Position numbers and translations under genes: made by a program. Positions 24,464-33,198 of a stretch of 64,000 nt of DNA are shown in pieces (position 1 is the first letter of the stretch; each line of letters begins with the position of its first letter). Source of the stretch: Aurantimonas marianensis (GTDB lineage: Bacteria; Pseudomonadota; Alphaproteobacteria; Rhizobiales; Rhizobiaceae); NCBI RefSeq assembly GCF_024195285.1, contig NZ_JALHBS010000007.1, forward strand, positions 62,001 through 126,000. Reading direction: 5' to 3'. A model generated the notes under the pieces. The model worked only from the letters and a program-made list of their open reading frames with translations, did not search any database and had not been told where the DNA came from.

Positions 24464-24817
24464 CTACGCCTCGACCAGTACCTCGAAACCGCCGAAGATC
24501 ATGCGCTTGCCGTCGAAGGGCATCGGGTTCGTGTCCGGACTCATGCGCGGGTCTTCCATGACCTTCTGCATGCCCGCGTCGCGTACCGCTTTCGATGGCC
24601 AGACGATCCAGGAAAACACGATCGTTTCATCAGGCTTGCGCATGACCGCTGTGTGCATGGAGTTCAGCTTGCCCTCCGGCACGTCGTCGCCCCAGCACTC
24701 GGTCAGCGACAACGCACCATGTTCCTTGAACACCGCAGCCGCCATCGTGCTGTGTTCGCGGTAGGTCTCCTTGTTGGCGGTCGGGACCGCGGCGATCATT
24801 CCGTCGATATAGGGCAT
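24464..24817 (-). CDS. DUF1428 family protein (YbaA-like)
   Basis: The 117-aa protein starts MPYIDGMIAAVPTANKETYR and contains ALSLTECWGDDVPEG, FSWIVWPSKAVRDAG and GKRMIFGGFEVLVEA, the signature of DUF1428, a dimeric ferredoxin-like alpha/beta barrel family without assigned function. It is in line with the VOC gene upstream (60 bp) and divergent from the MarR regulator, which may control both. Confidence 0.88.
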   Translation of the reverse strand: MPYIDGMIAAVPTANKETYREHSTMAAAVFKEHGALSLTECWGDDVPEGKLNSMHTAVMRKPDETIVFSWIVWPSKAVRDAGMQKVMEDPRMSPDTNPMPFDGKRMIFGGFEVLVEA

Positions 24818-24877
24818 GGTGTCTCTCCTCTACTCACCGTTCGAACCGGAAGCAGCGACGAACCTTCGGCTCCCCGA

Positions 24878-25282
24878 TCATTCACCGCCACCCATCGCAT
24901 CCGGGTTCATCCAGATCGGCTCCCAGATATGGCCGTCGGGATCGGAGAATGCGCGGCCGTACATGAAACCGTGGTCCTGGGCGGTGCCAACCGGCTCGCC
25001 CCCGCTCGCCAGCGCCTGATCAGTCATCCGATCGACAGCCTCACGGCTAGCGAGTTGCAGCGCGGTGAGCACTTCGCTGACCTCGCGCGAATCGGCGATC
25101 CGCCTCGGCGTGAAGGTGGCGAATTTTTCGTGGGTCAGCAGCATCGCGGTGCAGGTGTCGCTGATCCGCATGGCGAGCCCGGTGTGGTCGCTGAATTTAT
25201 CGTTGAAATCGAAACCGAGGCCGCTGAAAAACCGGCGCGATCGATCAAGGTCGGCGACCGGCAAATTGATATAGACGTGCAT
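24878..25282 (-). CDS. VOC family (glyoxalase/extradiol dioxygenase fold) protein
   Basis: This 134-aa protein has paired beta-alpha-beta-beta-beta modules: MHVYINLPVADLDRSRRFFS at the start and YGRAFSDPDGHIWEPIWM at the end, the latter typical of the lactoylglutathione lyase-like group. The expected metal ligands include the early His2 and the late E in HIWEP. The substrate is unknown. First gene of a minus-strand pair with the DUF1428 gene; its start is 70 bp from the divergent MarR start. Confidence 0.87.
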   Translation of the reverse strand: MHVYINLPVADLDRSRRFFSGLGFDFNDKFSDHTGLAMRISDTCTAMLLTHEKFATFTPRRIADSREVSEVLTALQLASREAVDRMTDQALASGGEPVGTAQDHGFMYGRAFSDPDGHIWEPIWMNPDAMGGGE

Positions 25283-25335
25283 CGACGAACCGGGCTCCCT
25301 GCTGTGGTAGTCCGCGATACTAAGTGGACAAAAAC

Positions 25336-25347
25336 GTTGATGTCAAC
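25336..25347. promoter_or_regulatory. candidate MarR operator
   Basis: GTTGATGTCAAC is a 12-bp inverted repeat (GTTGA-N2-TCAAC) in the 70-bp gap between the divergent VOC and MarR genes, immediately before the marR start. MarR proteins usually bind such palindromes in their own divergent promoter. Confidence 0.45.
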
Positions 25348-25352
25348 ATAAT

Positions 25353-25811
25353 ATGAGAGCCATGCGCGACGATCTTCCCCTGGCCACGACCCACGAGGTT
25401 CGCGACCGCTGCCTGTGTCTGCATCTGCAACGGGCTGCGCGGGCGATGGGACGTCGCTTCGACGAGGCGTTGAAACCGGTGGGTCTGACCAATGGCCAAT
25501 ATTCGCTGCTGGTCTCGCTCAACCGGCCCGCGCCGCCGCGCATCGGTGACGTCGCGGCCTTGCTGGCGATGGATCGCACGACGCTGACGGCCAATCTGAA
25601 GCCACTCGAGCGCCGGGGCCTTTTGACGATCCTGCCCGACACGAAGGATAAGCGCAGCCGCCGCCTCACGCTGACCGAGGCTGGCCGCGATCTGCTCGTC
25701 GAGGCGGTGCCGATCTGGCGTGCCACCCACGACGATGTCGACCGCCTGCTCGGCGGTCGAAACGAGGAGGCTCTACGCGGCGATCTTCTCGCGTTGACGT
25801 TTCCCGAATGA
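25353..25811 (+). CDS. MarR family transcriptional regulator
   Basis: This 152-aa winged-helix repressor has a recognition region VAALLAMDRTTLTANLKPLE followed by the wing DTKDKRSRRLTLTEAG, the MarR hallmark. ATG 25353 or ATG 25362 may be used (three residues apart in frame). Divergent orientation to VOC/DUF1428 and the palindrome between them suggest autoregulation and control of that pair by a small ligand. Confidence 0.9.
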   Translation: MRAMRDDLPLATTHEVRDRCLCLHLQRAARAMGRRFDEALKPVGLTNGQYSLLVSLNRPAPPRIGDVAALLAMDRTTLTANLKPLERRGLLTILPDTKDKRSRRLTLTEAGRDLLVEAVPIWRATHDDVDRLLGGRNEEALRGDLLALTFPE

Positions 25812-25914
25812 GACGTACCGGTGGTGGTCGGCGGCGAATGTGCCGTTGTCGGCCTCAGCACCATGGAAGGCCCAGCCTCCGGGGCAAGGCCCTTTCAGGC
25901 CGGGCGCGACGCTC

Positions 25915-26346
25915 TCAGGCGCAGCGGCGGATCGGCAAATCGCCCGCGTCGCCGGTGTCGTCCGCCTGTTTCTCGACCTCGCGCTCGGCCAGGATGCGTC
26001 CGACTTCGCGGCGGATCTCGGCGATGGAAAACGGCTTTTCGACGACGCCCTCGATGATCGCGGTCAGATCTTCCGCCGCTTCCATCTGCTCGGCATAGCC
26101 GGTCATCAAGAGCACAGGCAGGTCGGGCCAGGAGGCCCCGATCTCGTGCGCGAGCTCGATTCCGGTCATCGCCGGCATGCGGATGTCGGACAGGACGAAA
26201 TCGAAATCCCCGTCGCGTTCGACCAGGATATCGAGCGCCAGCTCGCCGTCCTCGGCGACGGTCACCTCGTGACCCTCGAGCCCCAGGGCGCGCGACACCA
26301 GCAAGCGAACACTCGGATCGTCTTCCGCGATCAGAATTCGTGCCAC
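25915..26346 (-). CDS. cpdR: single-domain response regulator CpdR
   Basis: The 143-aa receiver has all catalytic residues: D9/D10, phospho-acceptor D54 in LSDIRMP, T82 and K104 in VEKPFS. There is no output domain. In Caulobacter and rhizobia, unphosphorylated CpdR recruits substrates to ClpXP during the cell cycle; location next to hpt and ftsEX matches the cpdR locus of Hyphomicrobiales. The C-terminal 25 residues after the receiver are polar and variable. Confidence 0.85.
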   Translation of the reverse strand: MARILIAEDDPSVRLLVSRALGLEGHEVTVAEDGELALDILVERDGDFDFVLSDIRMPAMTGIELAHEIGASWPDLPVLLMTGYAEQMEAAEDLTAIIEGVVEKPFSIAEIRREVGRILAEREVEKQADDTGDAGDLPIRRCA

Positions 26347-26466
26347 TCAAAGCCTCCTGCTTTGATCATACGCAAAACCACCTTATGCCACTAGACGTCG
26401 AAGCTGACGTCAAGCTGACCAGTACAGAGCAATCGCTGACGAATGGTTTTCGCGCCGCCGTCAGGC

Positions 26467-27003
26467 TCATTCGACGACGCGGCCGACGAAGGGCAACTCC
26501 CGAAAGGCGTGCCCGACATCCATGCCGTAGCCGACGACGAAATGATCGGGGCAGTCGAAGCCGACATAATCGGCCTCGATGTCGGCCTTGCGCCGCATCC
26601 GCTTGTCGAGAAGGACGGCGATCTTGACCTCCTTTGCGCCGCGCGAGCGCATCAGGTCGCGGGCGAACTTGACGGTCCGACCCGATTCCAGGATGTCGTC
26701 GATGAGCAGGACCGTGCGGCCCGCGACGGCGCTTTCGATATCGCGCAGCACCCGCACCTCGCCGCCTTCGGTTCCCGCGCCGTAGCTGGACAGCGTGATG
26801 AACTCGACTTCGGGCGCGAGGCCCGCGCGATGCAGCGCCCGGATCAGGTCGGCGGCGAAGACGAACGAGCCCTTCAGCACCGAAATGACCAGAAGGTCCG
26901 TCGACGGCGTCGCGGCAATGTCATTTGCTACACGCGCCACTTCCGCGGCGATCAGATCCTGGTCGAACAGGGTCGCGATCTGCTTGCCCCTGACGGTGAT
27001 CAT
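26467..27003 (-). CDS. hpt: hypoxanthine phosphoribosyltransferase
   Basis: The 178-aa purine-salvage enzyme makes IMP/GMP from hypoxanthine/guanine and PRPP. The PRPP-binding loop VLLIDDILESGRT and the catalytic-loop region SSYGAGTEGGEV are present; the C-terminal base-binding part has DYVGFDCPDHFVVGYGMD. Its ATG overlaps the upstream DUF3426-like gene's stop by 4 nt (ATGA), so the two are coupled. Confidence 0.94.
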   Translation of the reverse strand: MITVRGKQIATLFDQDLIAAEVARVANDIAATPSTDLLVISVLKGSFVFAADLIRALHRAGLAPEVEFITLSSYGAGTEGGEVRVLRDIESAVAGRTVLLIDDILESGRTVKFARDLMRSRGAKEVKIAVLLDKRMRRKADIEADYVGFDCPDHFVVGYGMDVGHAFRELPFVGRVVE

Positions 27004-27818
27004 GGGCGGGGCTTTCCGGAGTCGTCGAAGCGGACGCTGACGTCGCCCGCGATGCCGGCGGACACCGCGACGGCCGAGACGAAGCGCACCGACTGGCCGG
27101 GAGCCAGCCGTTCGACGCCGGCCCTGAGCGGCTTGGTGAGAAGGTCGCCCCCCGGCCCGGTCAGGACGATGCGCAGCGGGGGAAGCAACGCCGACGCCGT
27201 CGTGTCGTTGGCCAGGGTGCCGACAACCGAGAGAACCGCGCCGTCGCCGCGCGGCGCGATGTTCGCCTCGACGTCGCGGATGAGGAGACCGGAAAGGCTG
27301 GAGTTGCTCAAAGGCGCGGCGATCGGCGATCGCGGGGTGGACAAAAGCAGCGCTGGAACGGCGAGAAGGCCGATCAGAAAGCCGCAGACGACCAGGACGG
27401 CGTTGCGCAAGCGGGCCGCGCCGGCGCGGGTCAGGATCGATCGTTCGGTCGCGTCAGGCGCTCTGGACGCGGCGTGACGGGACAGGGCGAAGGCCGGGGA
27501 GAAGAGGTCGGGCGCGGCGTTGCGCTGGCCGGAAAACCCCGTCTCGCTTTCGGATAAGCGCGTGGCGCGCTGTCCGAAATGCGCGCGCGCGGCCGCTGGC
27601 TCGGCGTCCTCGGGTTCCAGCATCACCGCGCGCCGCGCGGCCTCGAGCTCGGCGGCGGATTTTCGCAGCGTCCGGCGGGTCGTCACCTCGGCCGTTCCAT
27701 CGATGAGCGGACCGGTGTGGGAAGACGGAAGGGAAAGCGCGCTTCGTGGTCCCGCCGTCGCCCGGCCAGTCTTCGCCCGGCCCGCCTTCATCCGGGATGT
27801 GCCGCCAAACTCGGTCAT
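27000..27818 (-). CDS. DUF3426-like single-pass membrane protein lacking the usual zinc ribbon
   Basis: This 272-aa protein has a long polar, Arg-rich cytoplasmic part (1-135), one membrane helix (NAVLVVCGFLIGLLAVPALLL, about 138-158), and a C-terminal periplasmic beta domain (LIRDVEANIAPRGDGAVLSV, then GTLANDTTASALLPPLRIVL) of the DUF3426 type. The gene in this position, upstream of hpt and divergent from ftsE, normally encodes an MJ0042-type zinc-ribbon protein. Here the N-terminus has no cysteines, so the ribbon is lost or the start lies elsewhere. Function unknown. Confidence 0.7.
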   Translation of the reverse strand: MTEFGGTSRMKAGRAKTGRATAGPRSALSLPSSHTGPLIDGTAEVTTRRTLRKSAAELEAARRAVMLEPEDAEPAAARAHFGQRATRLSESETGFSGQRNAAPDLFSPAFALSRHAASRAPDATERSILTRAGAARLRNAVLVVCGFLIGLLAVPALLLSTPRSPIAAPLSNSSLSGLLIRDVEANIAPRGDGAVLSVVGTLANDTTASALLPPLRIVLTGPGGDLLTKPLRAGVERLAPGQSVRFVSAVAVSAGIAGDVSVRFDDSGKPRP

Positions 27819-27982
27819 CGCATCCTCTGTCTAGCCGTGTTTATGAACGGGTAAGGAATCATGCTTAACAAACCGTGAAGCCACGCCTTTCGCGACGCGG
27901 GGTTGACGTTTGCGCGACCAACAAACAACACAGTCGCACGCATGCTGGGCGGACGACAACGACGAGATGGGAGCGCTCCGAC

Positions 27983-28642
27983 GTGATTCGGTTCGAAAAT
28001 GTCGGGCTGCGATACGATATGGGGCCGGAGGTGCTTCGCGACCTGTCCTTCGAGGTCAAGCGGCAATCCTTCCAGTTCCTCACCGGACCCTCGGGGGCGG
28101 GCAAGACCAGCCTGTTGCGCATGCTGTTTCTGGCGCTCAAGCCGACCCGCGGCCTGATCACGGTTCTCGGCCGCGACGCTTCGACGCTGGCGCGCAAGGA
28201 CCTGCCGTCGATCCGGCGGCGGATCGGTGTCGTGTTCCAGGATTTCCGGCTACTGGAGCACCTCACCACCTATGAGAACGTCGCGTTGCCGCTGCGCGTG
28301 CGCGGCAAGGACGAGGCATCCTACCGCCAGGACGTCGTCGACCTGATCAAATGGGTCGGCCTCGGCGAGCGGTTGAACGCGTCGCCGGTGGTCCTGTCGG
28401 GCGGCGAGAAACAGCGCGCCGCGATCGCCCGCGCGCTGATCGACCAACCCGACATCCTGCTGGCCGACGAGCCGACCGGCAATGTCGATCCGCCGCTCGC
28501 CCGCCGGCTGCTGCGGCTTTTTCTGGAACTCAACCGAACCGGGACGGCGGTGGTCATCGCCACGCACGACCTCGACCTGATGGAGCAGGTCTCCGCCCGC
28601 CGTCTGGTTCTGGCCGACGGGCGTCTGGATATCTATGACTGA
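27983..28642 (+). CDS. ftsE: cell division ATP-binding protein FtsE
   Basis: The 219-aa ABC ATPase partners FtsX to activate septal peptidoglycan hydrolases. Walker A GPSGAGKT is at residues 35-42; signature LSGGEKQR and Walker B ILLADEPTGN follow. GTG 27983 with GGGAG upstream gives the standard VIRFENVGLRYD start; the frame stays open to 27875. It overlaps ftsX by 8 bp. Confidence 0.95.
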   Translation: MIRFENVGLRYDMGPEVLRDLSFEVKRQSFQFLTGPSGAGKTSLLRMLFLALKPTRGLITVLGRDASTLARKDLPSIRRRIGVVFQDFRLLEHLTTYENVALPLRVRGKDEASYRQDVVDLIKWVGLGERLNASPVVLSGGEKQRAAIARALIDQPDILLADEPTGNVDPPLARRLLRLFLELNRTGTAVVIATHDLDLMEQVSARRLVLADGRLDIYD

Positions 28643-29624
28643 TCTGGCGGAACGATGGGTGGATTTTCGCGAATTCGTCGCGCGCCTCGGCGGGTGGGCG
28701 CACCGCGATCAGCAGACGCCGATCGTGCCGCCGGCCAATGTCGCCGGCCGCGCGCTGATGACGGTGATCGCCATCATGACGTTTCTCGCCAGCCTCACGG
28801 TCGGCGCCGTCACGCTCGTCTCCGATACCGCATCCCAATGGCAGAACGACATTTCCCGCGAGATCACGGTTCAGGTGAAGCCGGAAGAGGGTCTCGACAT
28901 GGCGGCGACGCTTGGCGTCATTCGCGACCTGGCGCTGGCGACGCCAGGCATCGCCGACGCGACTATCCTCGATGACGCGGCCACCGCCAGGCTGCTGGAG
29001 CCGTGGCTGGGCGAGGGGCTCGATCTGAAGGATCTGCCGGTGCCGCGCCTCGTCGTCATCACCATCGACGAGGGCAAGCCACCGGACTTCTTCGCGCTGG
29101 CGACGCGGCTGCGGGCCGCGGTTCCGGCAGCCGAACTCGACGATCACCGGGCCTGGGTTTCGCGTCTCGTCACCATGGCGCGAGCGACCGTCTTCGTCGG
29201 TGTCGCGGTGCTGACGCTGGTGCTGATCGCCACCGTGCTCACCGTCGTCTTCGCCACACGCGGCGCGATGTCGGGCAATCGCCAGATCATCGAGGTCCTG
29301 CATTTCGTCGGAGCCCGTTCGTCCTTCATCGCCGGCGAGTTCGAGCGGCATTTCCTGCGCCTGGGGCTCGTCGGCGCGGTGGCCGGCGGCGCCGTCGCGC
29401 TGGTCCTGTTCGCGGCCATGGGCTTGTGGACCACAAGCAACCGCGCCACCCCCGAAGCCGACCAGATCAGCGCGCTGTTCGGGTCGTTTTCGATCGGCTG
29501 GGCGGGCTATTTCGGGGTCGTCGTGCTGATTGCAACCGTCGGTGGGCTGACCGCGTTTACGTCTCGCATGACGGTAATGCGCCATCTGGCGGCGATCGAC
29601 ATGCTGTCGCCGGTGGAGCGGTAA
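28635..29624 (+). CDS. ftsX: cell division protein FtsX
   Basis: The 329-aa integral membrane component of FtsEX has four hydrophobic helices: VAGRALMTVIAIMTFLASLT near residue 40, then after an extracellular domain (ISREITVQVKPEEGLDMAAT) three helices from about residue 185. Conserved FtsX motif NRQIIEVLHFVGARSSFIAG is present. The overlap with ftsE indicates one operon. Confidence 0.94.
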   Translation: MTDLAERWVDFREFVARLGGWAHRDQQTPIVPPANVAGRALMTVIAIMTFLASLTVGAVTLVSDTASQWQNDISREITVQVKPEEGLDMAATLGVIRDLALATPGIADATILDDAATARLLEPWLGEGLDLKDLPVPRLVVITIDEGKPPDFFALATRLRAAVPAAELDDHRAWVSRLVTMARATVFVGVAVLTLVLIATVLTVVFATRGAMSGNRQIIEVLHFVGARSSFIAGEFERHFLRLGLVGAVAGGAVALVLFAAMGLWTTSNRATPEADQISALFGSFSIGWAGYFGVVVLIATVGGLTAFTSRMTVMRHLAAIDMLSPVER

Positions 29625-29716
29625 GACGGCGTTAACCATATTGCCACAGGCTGCGCGGATCGCCACGACGAAGGGCTTGCCCGTACTATGCCGTATTCGG
29701 GGACGAGAGTGACAGG

Positions 29717-30427
29717 ATGACAATGGCGGCCTGGTCCCCCGAGATGGAATCCGGCGACGAACGGACGCAGCGGCGCACGCGCGGCTGGTTCGGTCGGCGA
29801 TGGCTGACATTGGCCGTCGCGGCGCTCGGCCTGGCGGTATTCGGCTATCTCGCCGGCGGCTTTCTACGCTTTACCGAGGAGGTCAGCCTGCTGTCGCGCC
29901 CCGACCTGGTCGATTCGGCCGATGGCATTGTCGTGCTCACCGGCGGTGCGCTCCGCATCGATCAGGCCATCGATCTCCTGAAGGATGGGCGCGGTCGGCG
30001 TCTGCTCATCAGCGGCGTCAATCCGGGCACCAGCGCCGACACGCTGGCGCGCATGACCAGCACCGATCTGGCCTGGTTCGAATGCTGCGTCGACATCGAT
30101 CGTGCCGCGCTGAACACCGTGGGCAATGCCGAGATAGCCAGCCGATGGGCCCGCGAACATGGGTTCGAGGACCTCATTCTGGTGACCAGCGACTATCACA
30201 TGCCGCGCTCGCTGCGCGAATTCGAACGCATCGACACGCTGCGCTCGATAACCCCTTACGCCGTTCAGCGCGACGATCTCTGGCCCACCAACCAGTTGCC
30301 GAACGGTCTCGGCGCGCGCGTCCTGGTGAGCGAATATATCAAACTGGTGGCGGCCCGGTTCAGCTTCCTGCTCGGTCTCGGCCAGGATGACAGCGTCTCC
30401 CCTCAAGTCGCGCGCCTCGACAACTGA
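29717..30427 (+). CDS. YdcF family (DUF218/ElyC-SanA-like) protein
   Basis: The 236-aa protein has one N-terminal membrane helix (about 30-50) and the DUF218 fold: ADGIVVLTGGALRIDQAIDL, RRLLISGVNPGTS, and LVTSDYHMPRSLREF. Relatives ElyC and SanA influence envelope integrity; biochemical activity is not known. It follows ftsEX by 92 bp and precedes plsC, consistent with an envelope-related group. Confidence 0.87.
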   Translation: MTMAAWSPEMESGDERTQRRTRGWFGRRWLTLAVAALGLAVFGYLAGGFLRFTEEVSLLSRPDLVDSADGIVVLTGGALRIDQAIDLLKDGRGRRLLISGVNPGTSADTLARMTSTDLAWFECCVDIDRAALNTVGNAEIASRWAREHGFEDLILVTSDYHMPRSLREFERIDTLRSITPYAVQRDDLWPTNQLPNGLGARVLVSEYIKLVAARFSFLLGLGQDDSVSPQVARLDN

Positions 30428-30578
30428 CGGGGAACGGGCCGTTGCCGCAACCAGCCGTCGTCTTCGGACGCATCGGCTCTCGATTTTCCGACGATGGCGG
30501 CGTAAAGCGTCCGGCGACGCGCGGCGGTGTCCTTGCCGTCGCGCTTCCTCACCGAATGCCGTCGGAGCGATCGATTTG

Positions 30579-31355
30579 ATGACCACGCTGCGCTCGCTCA
30601 TCTTCAACGTCCTGTTCTATCTCAACCTCATCGGCCAACTACTGCTCTTCTCGCCGGTCTTCTTCGTGATCTCGGAGGACAAGGCCTGGCGAATCGTCAA
30701 GAACTGGGCGCGGTCCAGCCTCTGGCTGCTCGAACATGTCGCAGGCATCCGCGCATCGATCTCCGGCAAGCGATACATTCCGTTCGCGCCCGCGATCATC
30801 GCGGCGAAGCACCAGTCGTTCTGGGATGTCTTCGCGCTTCTGCCCGATCTCGACCGGCCGACCTTCATCCTCAAGAAGGAGCTGCTGGCGATCCCGTTCT
30901 TCGGCTGGTACGCCAGGCGCATGGCGATGATCCCGGTCGACCGGGCGCGCCGCGGCGGGGCTGTGGCCTCGATGATCGAGGGCGCCGAGAAGGCCGTGGC
31001 GGAGAGCCGCCAGATCGTCATCTTTCCGGAAGGCACGCGGACCGCGCCGGGCGCGGAGGCCGACTACCGCCAAGGGGTATTCCGCCTTTACGAGGCGTTG
31101 CAACTGCCCGTCGTGCCGGTGGCGCTGAATTCCGGCCTTTACTGGCCGCGGCGCCGGTTCATCCGCCGCCCGGGGACGATCCGCGCGGATATTCTCGAGC
31201 CTATCGAGCCGGGCCTGCCGCGCGGCGAGTTTCTCGACCGGCTGCGCAAGGCGATCGAGACACGGTCGCGCGAGCTGCTGGCCGAAGCCCATGCCAGGGA
31301 CGGCCACCTTCCGGCGGGGCCTGCCGGGCACGCCGACCGCGCGCCGAGCCTATAG
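30579..31355 (+). CDS. plsC: 1-acyl-sn-glycerol-3-phosphate acyltransferase
   Basis: The 258-aa acyltransferase converts lysophosphatidate to phosphatidate. The catalytic H-x4-D is H78-D83 (KHQSFWD), with FPEGTR near residue 150 and VALNSGLYWPRR later. An N-terminal helix (about 8-30) anchors it to the inner membrane. ATG 30579 is preferred; the frame extends to 30387 with an Arg-rich shadow-like extension that overlaps the upstream gene. Confidence 0.92.
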   Translation: MTTLRSLIFNVLFYLNLIGQLLLFSPVFFVISEDKAWRIVKNWARSSLWLLEHVAGIRASISGKRYIPFAPAIIAAKHQSFWDVFALLPDLDRPTFILKKELLAIPFFGWYARRMAMIPVDRARRGGAVASMIEGAEKAVAESRQIVIFPEGTRTAPGAEADYRQGVFRLYEALQLPVVPVALNSGLYWPRRRFIRRPGTIRADILEPIEPGLPRGEFLDRLRKAIETRSRELLAEAHARDGHLPAGPAGHADRAPSL

Positions 31356-31862
31356 CCTCGCGACGACATCCTCCAGCCAGCGGTCCCTCAGCCCCATCTC
31401 GCGAATGTGGTCGAGCGCGCTGGTGACGTAATCGACGTTCGGACCGGACTGGCCATGCGAGCGGCGGACCAGCGTGGCGGCATGCTCGGCGGTCACGCGG
31501 CCGGCATACTGGCTGTGGCCGCGATCGACCACATAAGTCAGTGCACGCGTATTGCGCCCGTCGGTGAGGCGCACCGGCAGGGTCTGCTCGCGATAGACAT
31601 GGGTGACGAGTTCGCGCGCCCGCAGATACTCGACCACCGCCTCCCGCGCCGCTCCCCTGACGCGAAACGCCATGCCGACGCAGGAGCCGCCCCGGTCGAG
31701 GCCGAAGACAAGGCCGGGCCGCTCGGGCGTGCCGCGATGCACGAAGGAGCGCACGCACAGCGATCGGTGATAGCCGGCCAGCCGCGCCTTGACCCGCTCC
31801 TCGAAGTCGAAGCCCGGCCGCCAGATCAGCGAGCCGTAGCCAAACACCCAAAAATCGTCCAT
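31350..31862 (-). CDS. gamma-glutamylcyclotransferase (ChaC-like)
   Basis: This 170-aa protein has the substrate-binding YGSLIW loop at residues 9-14 and the catalytic glutamate in YLRARELV. ChaC enzymes degrade glutathione to 5-oxoproline and Cys-Gly. ATG 31862 is chosen because GAGGG lies 4-5 nt upstream and the protein then starts at MDDFWVFGYGSLIW; the frame opens earlier at 31979. Its end overlaps the convergent plsC by 6 bp. Confidence 0.88.
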   Translation of the reverse strand: MDDFWVFGYGSLIWRPGFDFEERVKARLAGYHRSLCVRSFVHRGTPERPGLVFGLDRGGSCVGMAFRVRGAAREAVVEYLRARELVTHVYREQTLPVRLTDGRNTRALTYVVDRGHSQYAGRVTAEHAATLVRRSHGQSGPNVDYVTSALDHIREMGLRDRWLEDVVARL

Positions 31863-31923
31863 TGCCCTCAAAATGCCCCGTGCGTCGGTTTTGCCCGACC
31901 CGGAGCTCACAAAGGGTAATGGC

Positions 31924-32955
31924 ATGGCGGCGTCAAGCGGGAAGACTTCGGGCGCGGGACGCGCCTTTGTCTGGGTCATCGGGGTGGCGCTGCTTCTCGC
32001 CGGCGGGCTCAGTGGCGCCTGGTATTATCTCGCCGATCAGCTCGAAACACAGGTCACGCGGGTCATCGCCGGCGCGCGCGTGCAAGGCGCGGAGATCGGT
32101 TGCGCGGGGCGCAGCGTCTTCGGCTATCCATTCCGGCTCGGCGTGCGCTGCGACGCCGTGACGCTGGAAATGCCGGGCGATGCGCGCGGGCAAGGCCTGC
32201 GGGCGACGGCCGGGGCGCTCAGAACCGCGGCGCAGATCTACCGGCCGAATCGCGTCGTCGCGGAACTCGACAGCCCGCTGCTCGTCGACGCGCAACAGAT
32301 GGCGCCGCTCGACATCCGCTGGCAACTGACCCAGGCGAGCGCCAGCTTCTGGACCGAGGGGATGGACCGTTTCGCGCTGGTGGCCGACCAGCCGGTCGTC
32401 GCGCTGGCCCAGCCCGCCGCCGGCCGCCTGCCGCTGTTCGAGGCCGGCCGGTTCGAAGCGCATGCGCGCCGCCGCGACGGCGATCTCGACATCGCCGTTT
32501 CCAGCGCGGACGGGCGTGTCGTCGCCCCCGATGCACCGTCCTTGCCGGTCTTCGATGCCGCCGCCGACCTGACCCTCACCGGCGCCGCCGACTGGCTTGC
32601 CGGGCGCATCGACGGCGATACGCTTGGAGAGGCGCTTGCCGGGCGGGAGGGGGCTCTGCGCTCGCTGAAGCTTGATTTCGGCGAGGCAAGCGCCGAGTTG
32701 TCGGGCGACTTCGCGGTCGCGGCGGATGGCCTCGTCTCGGGCGATTTCGAACTCGCCGTCGCCGACCCGCAGCGCATCGCGGCCCTTGTGGGCGAGGCGA
32801 TGCCGCAGTTCGCCCCTATCGCCCAATCTGTGGCTTCGGCGATCGGCTTCGTCGCTCGTCAGGAGAACGGCCGCGACATCGTCGCGCTGACCCTGCGCGA
32901 TGGCAACCTTTCGGCCGGCGTCATTCCGCTCGGACAGGTGCCGGCGATACGGTGA
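31924..32955 (+). CDS. DUF2125 domain protein
   Basis: The 343-aa protein has an N-terminal membrane helix (FVWVIGVALLLAGGLSGAWY, about 14-33) followed by a large exported domain with the DUF2125 pattern: GCAGRSVFGYPFRLGVRCDAVTLE shortened around two cysteines, and TAAQIYRPNRVVAELDSP. Function is unknown; the family is nearly confined to alphaproteobacteria. ATG 31924 follows AAAGGG. Divergent from chaC with 61 bp between starts. Confidence 0.85.
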   Translation: MAASSGKTSGAGRAFVWVIGVALLLAGGLSGAWYYLADQLETQVTRVIAGARVQGAEIGCAGRSVFGYPFRLGVRCDAVTLEMPGDARGQGLRATAGALRTAAQIYRPNRVVAELDSPLLVDAQQMAPLDIRWQLTQASASFWTEGMDRFALVADQPVVALAQPAAGRLPLFEAGRFEAHARRRDGDLDIAVSSADGRVVAPDAPSLPVFDAAADLTLTGAADWLAGRIDGDTLGEALAGREGALRSLKLDFGEASAELSGDFAVAADGLVSGDFELAVADPQRIAALVGEAMPQFAPIAQSVASAIGFVARQENGRDIVALTLRDGNLSAGVIPLGQVPAIR

Positions 32956-33198
32956 GGGCGGCGGACGCCGCGAGAAGCCGGCCCCCTCGGCGGTCTCATG
33001 CCCGCAGCGCGGGGCGCGCCAGACCGGCGAGGGAACGGCTGGGCCTGTCGCGCGCTTTCTACACCGGGATAAGAGAAGCGGGTACCGGTTTCGCGCTCGC
33101 GTCCCGCTCATCCGAGTGTAATCAAATCCCGTGCAGGAAAAACGGATCGACCCGATCCGCTCCGATCACCTCGTGAACTAGGAACAGGGAGAGGACGC

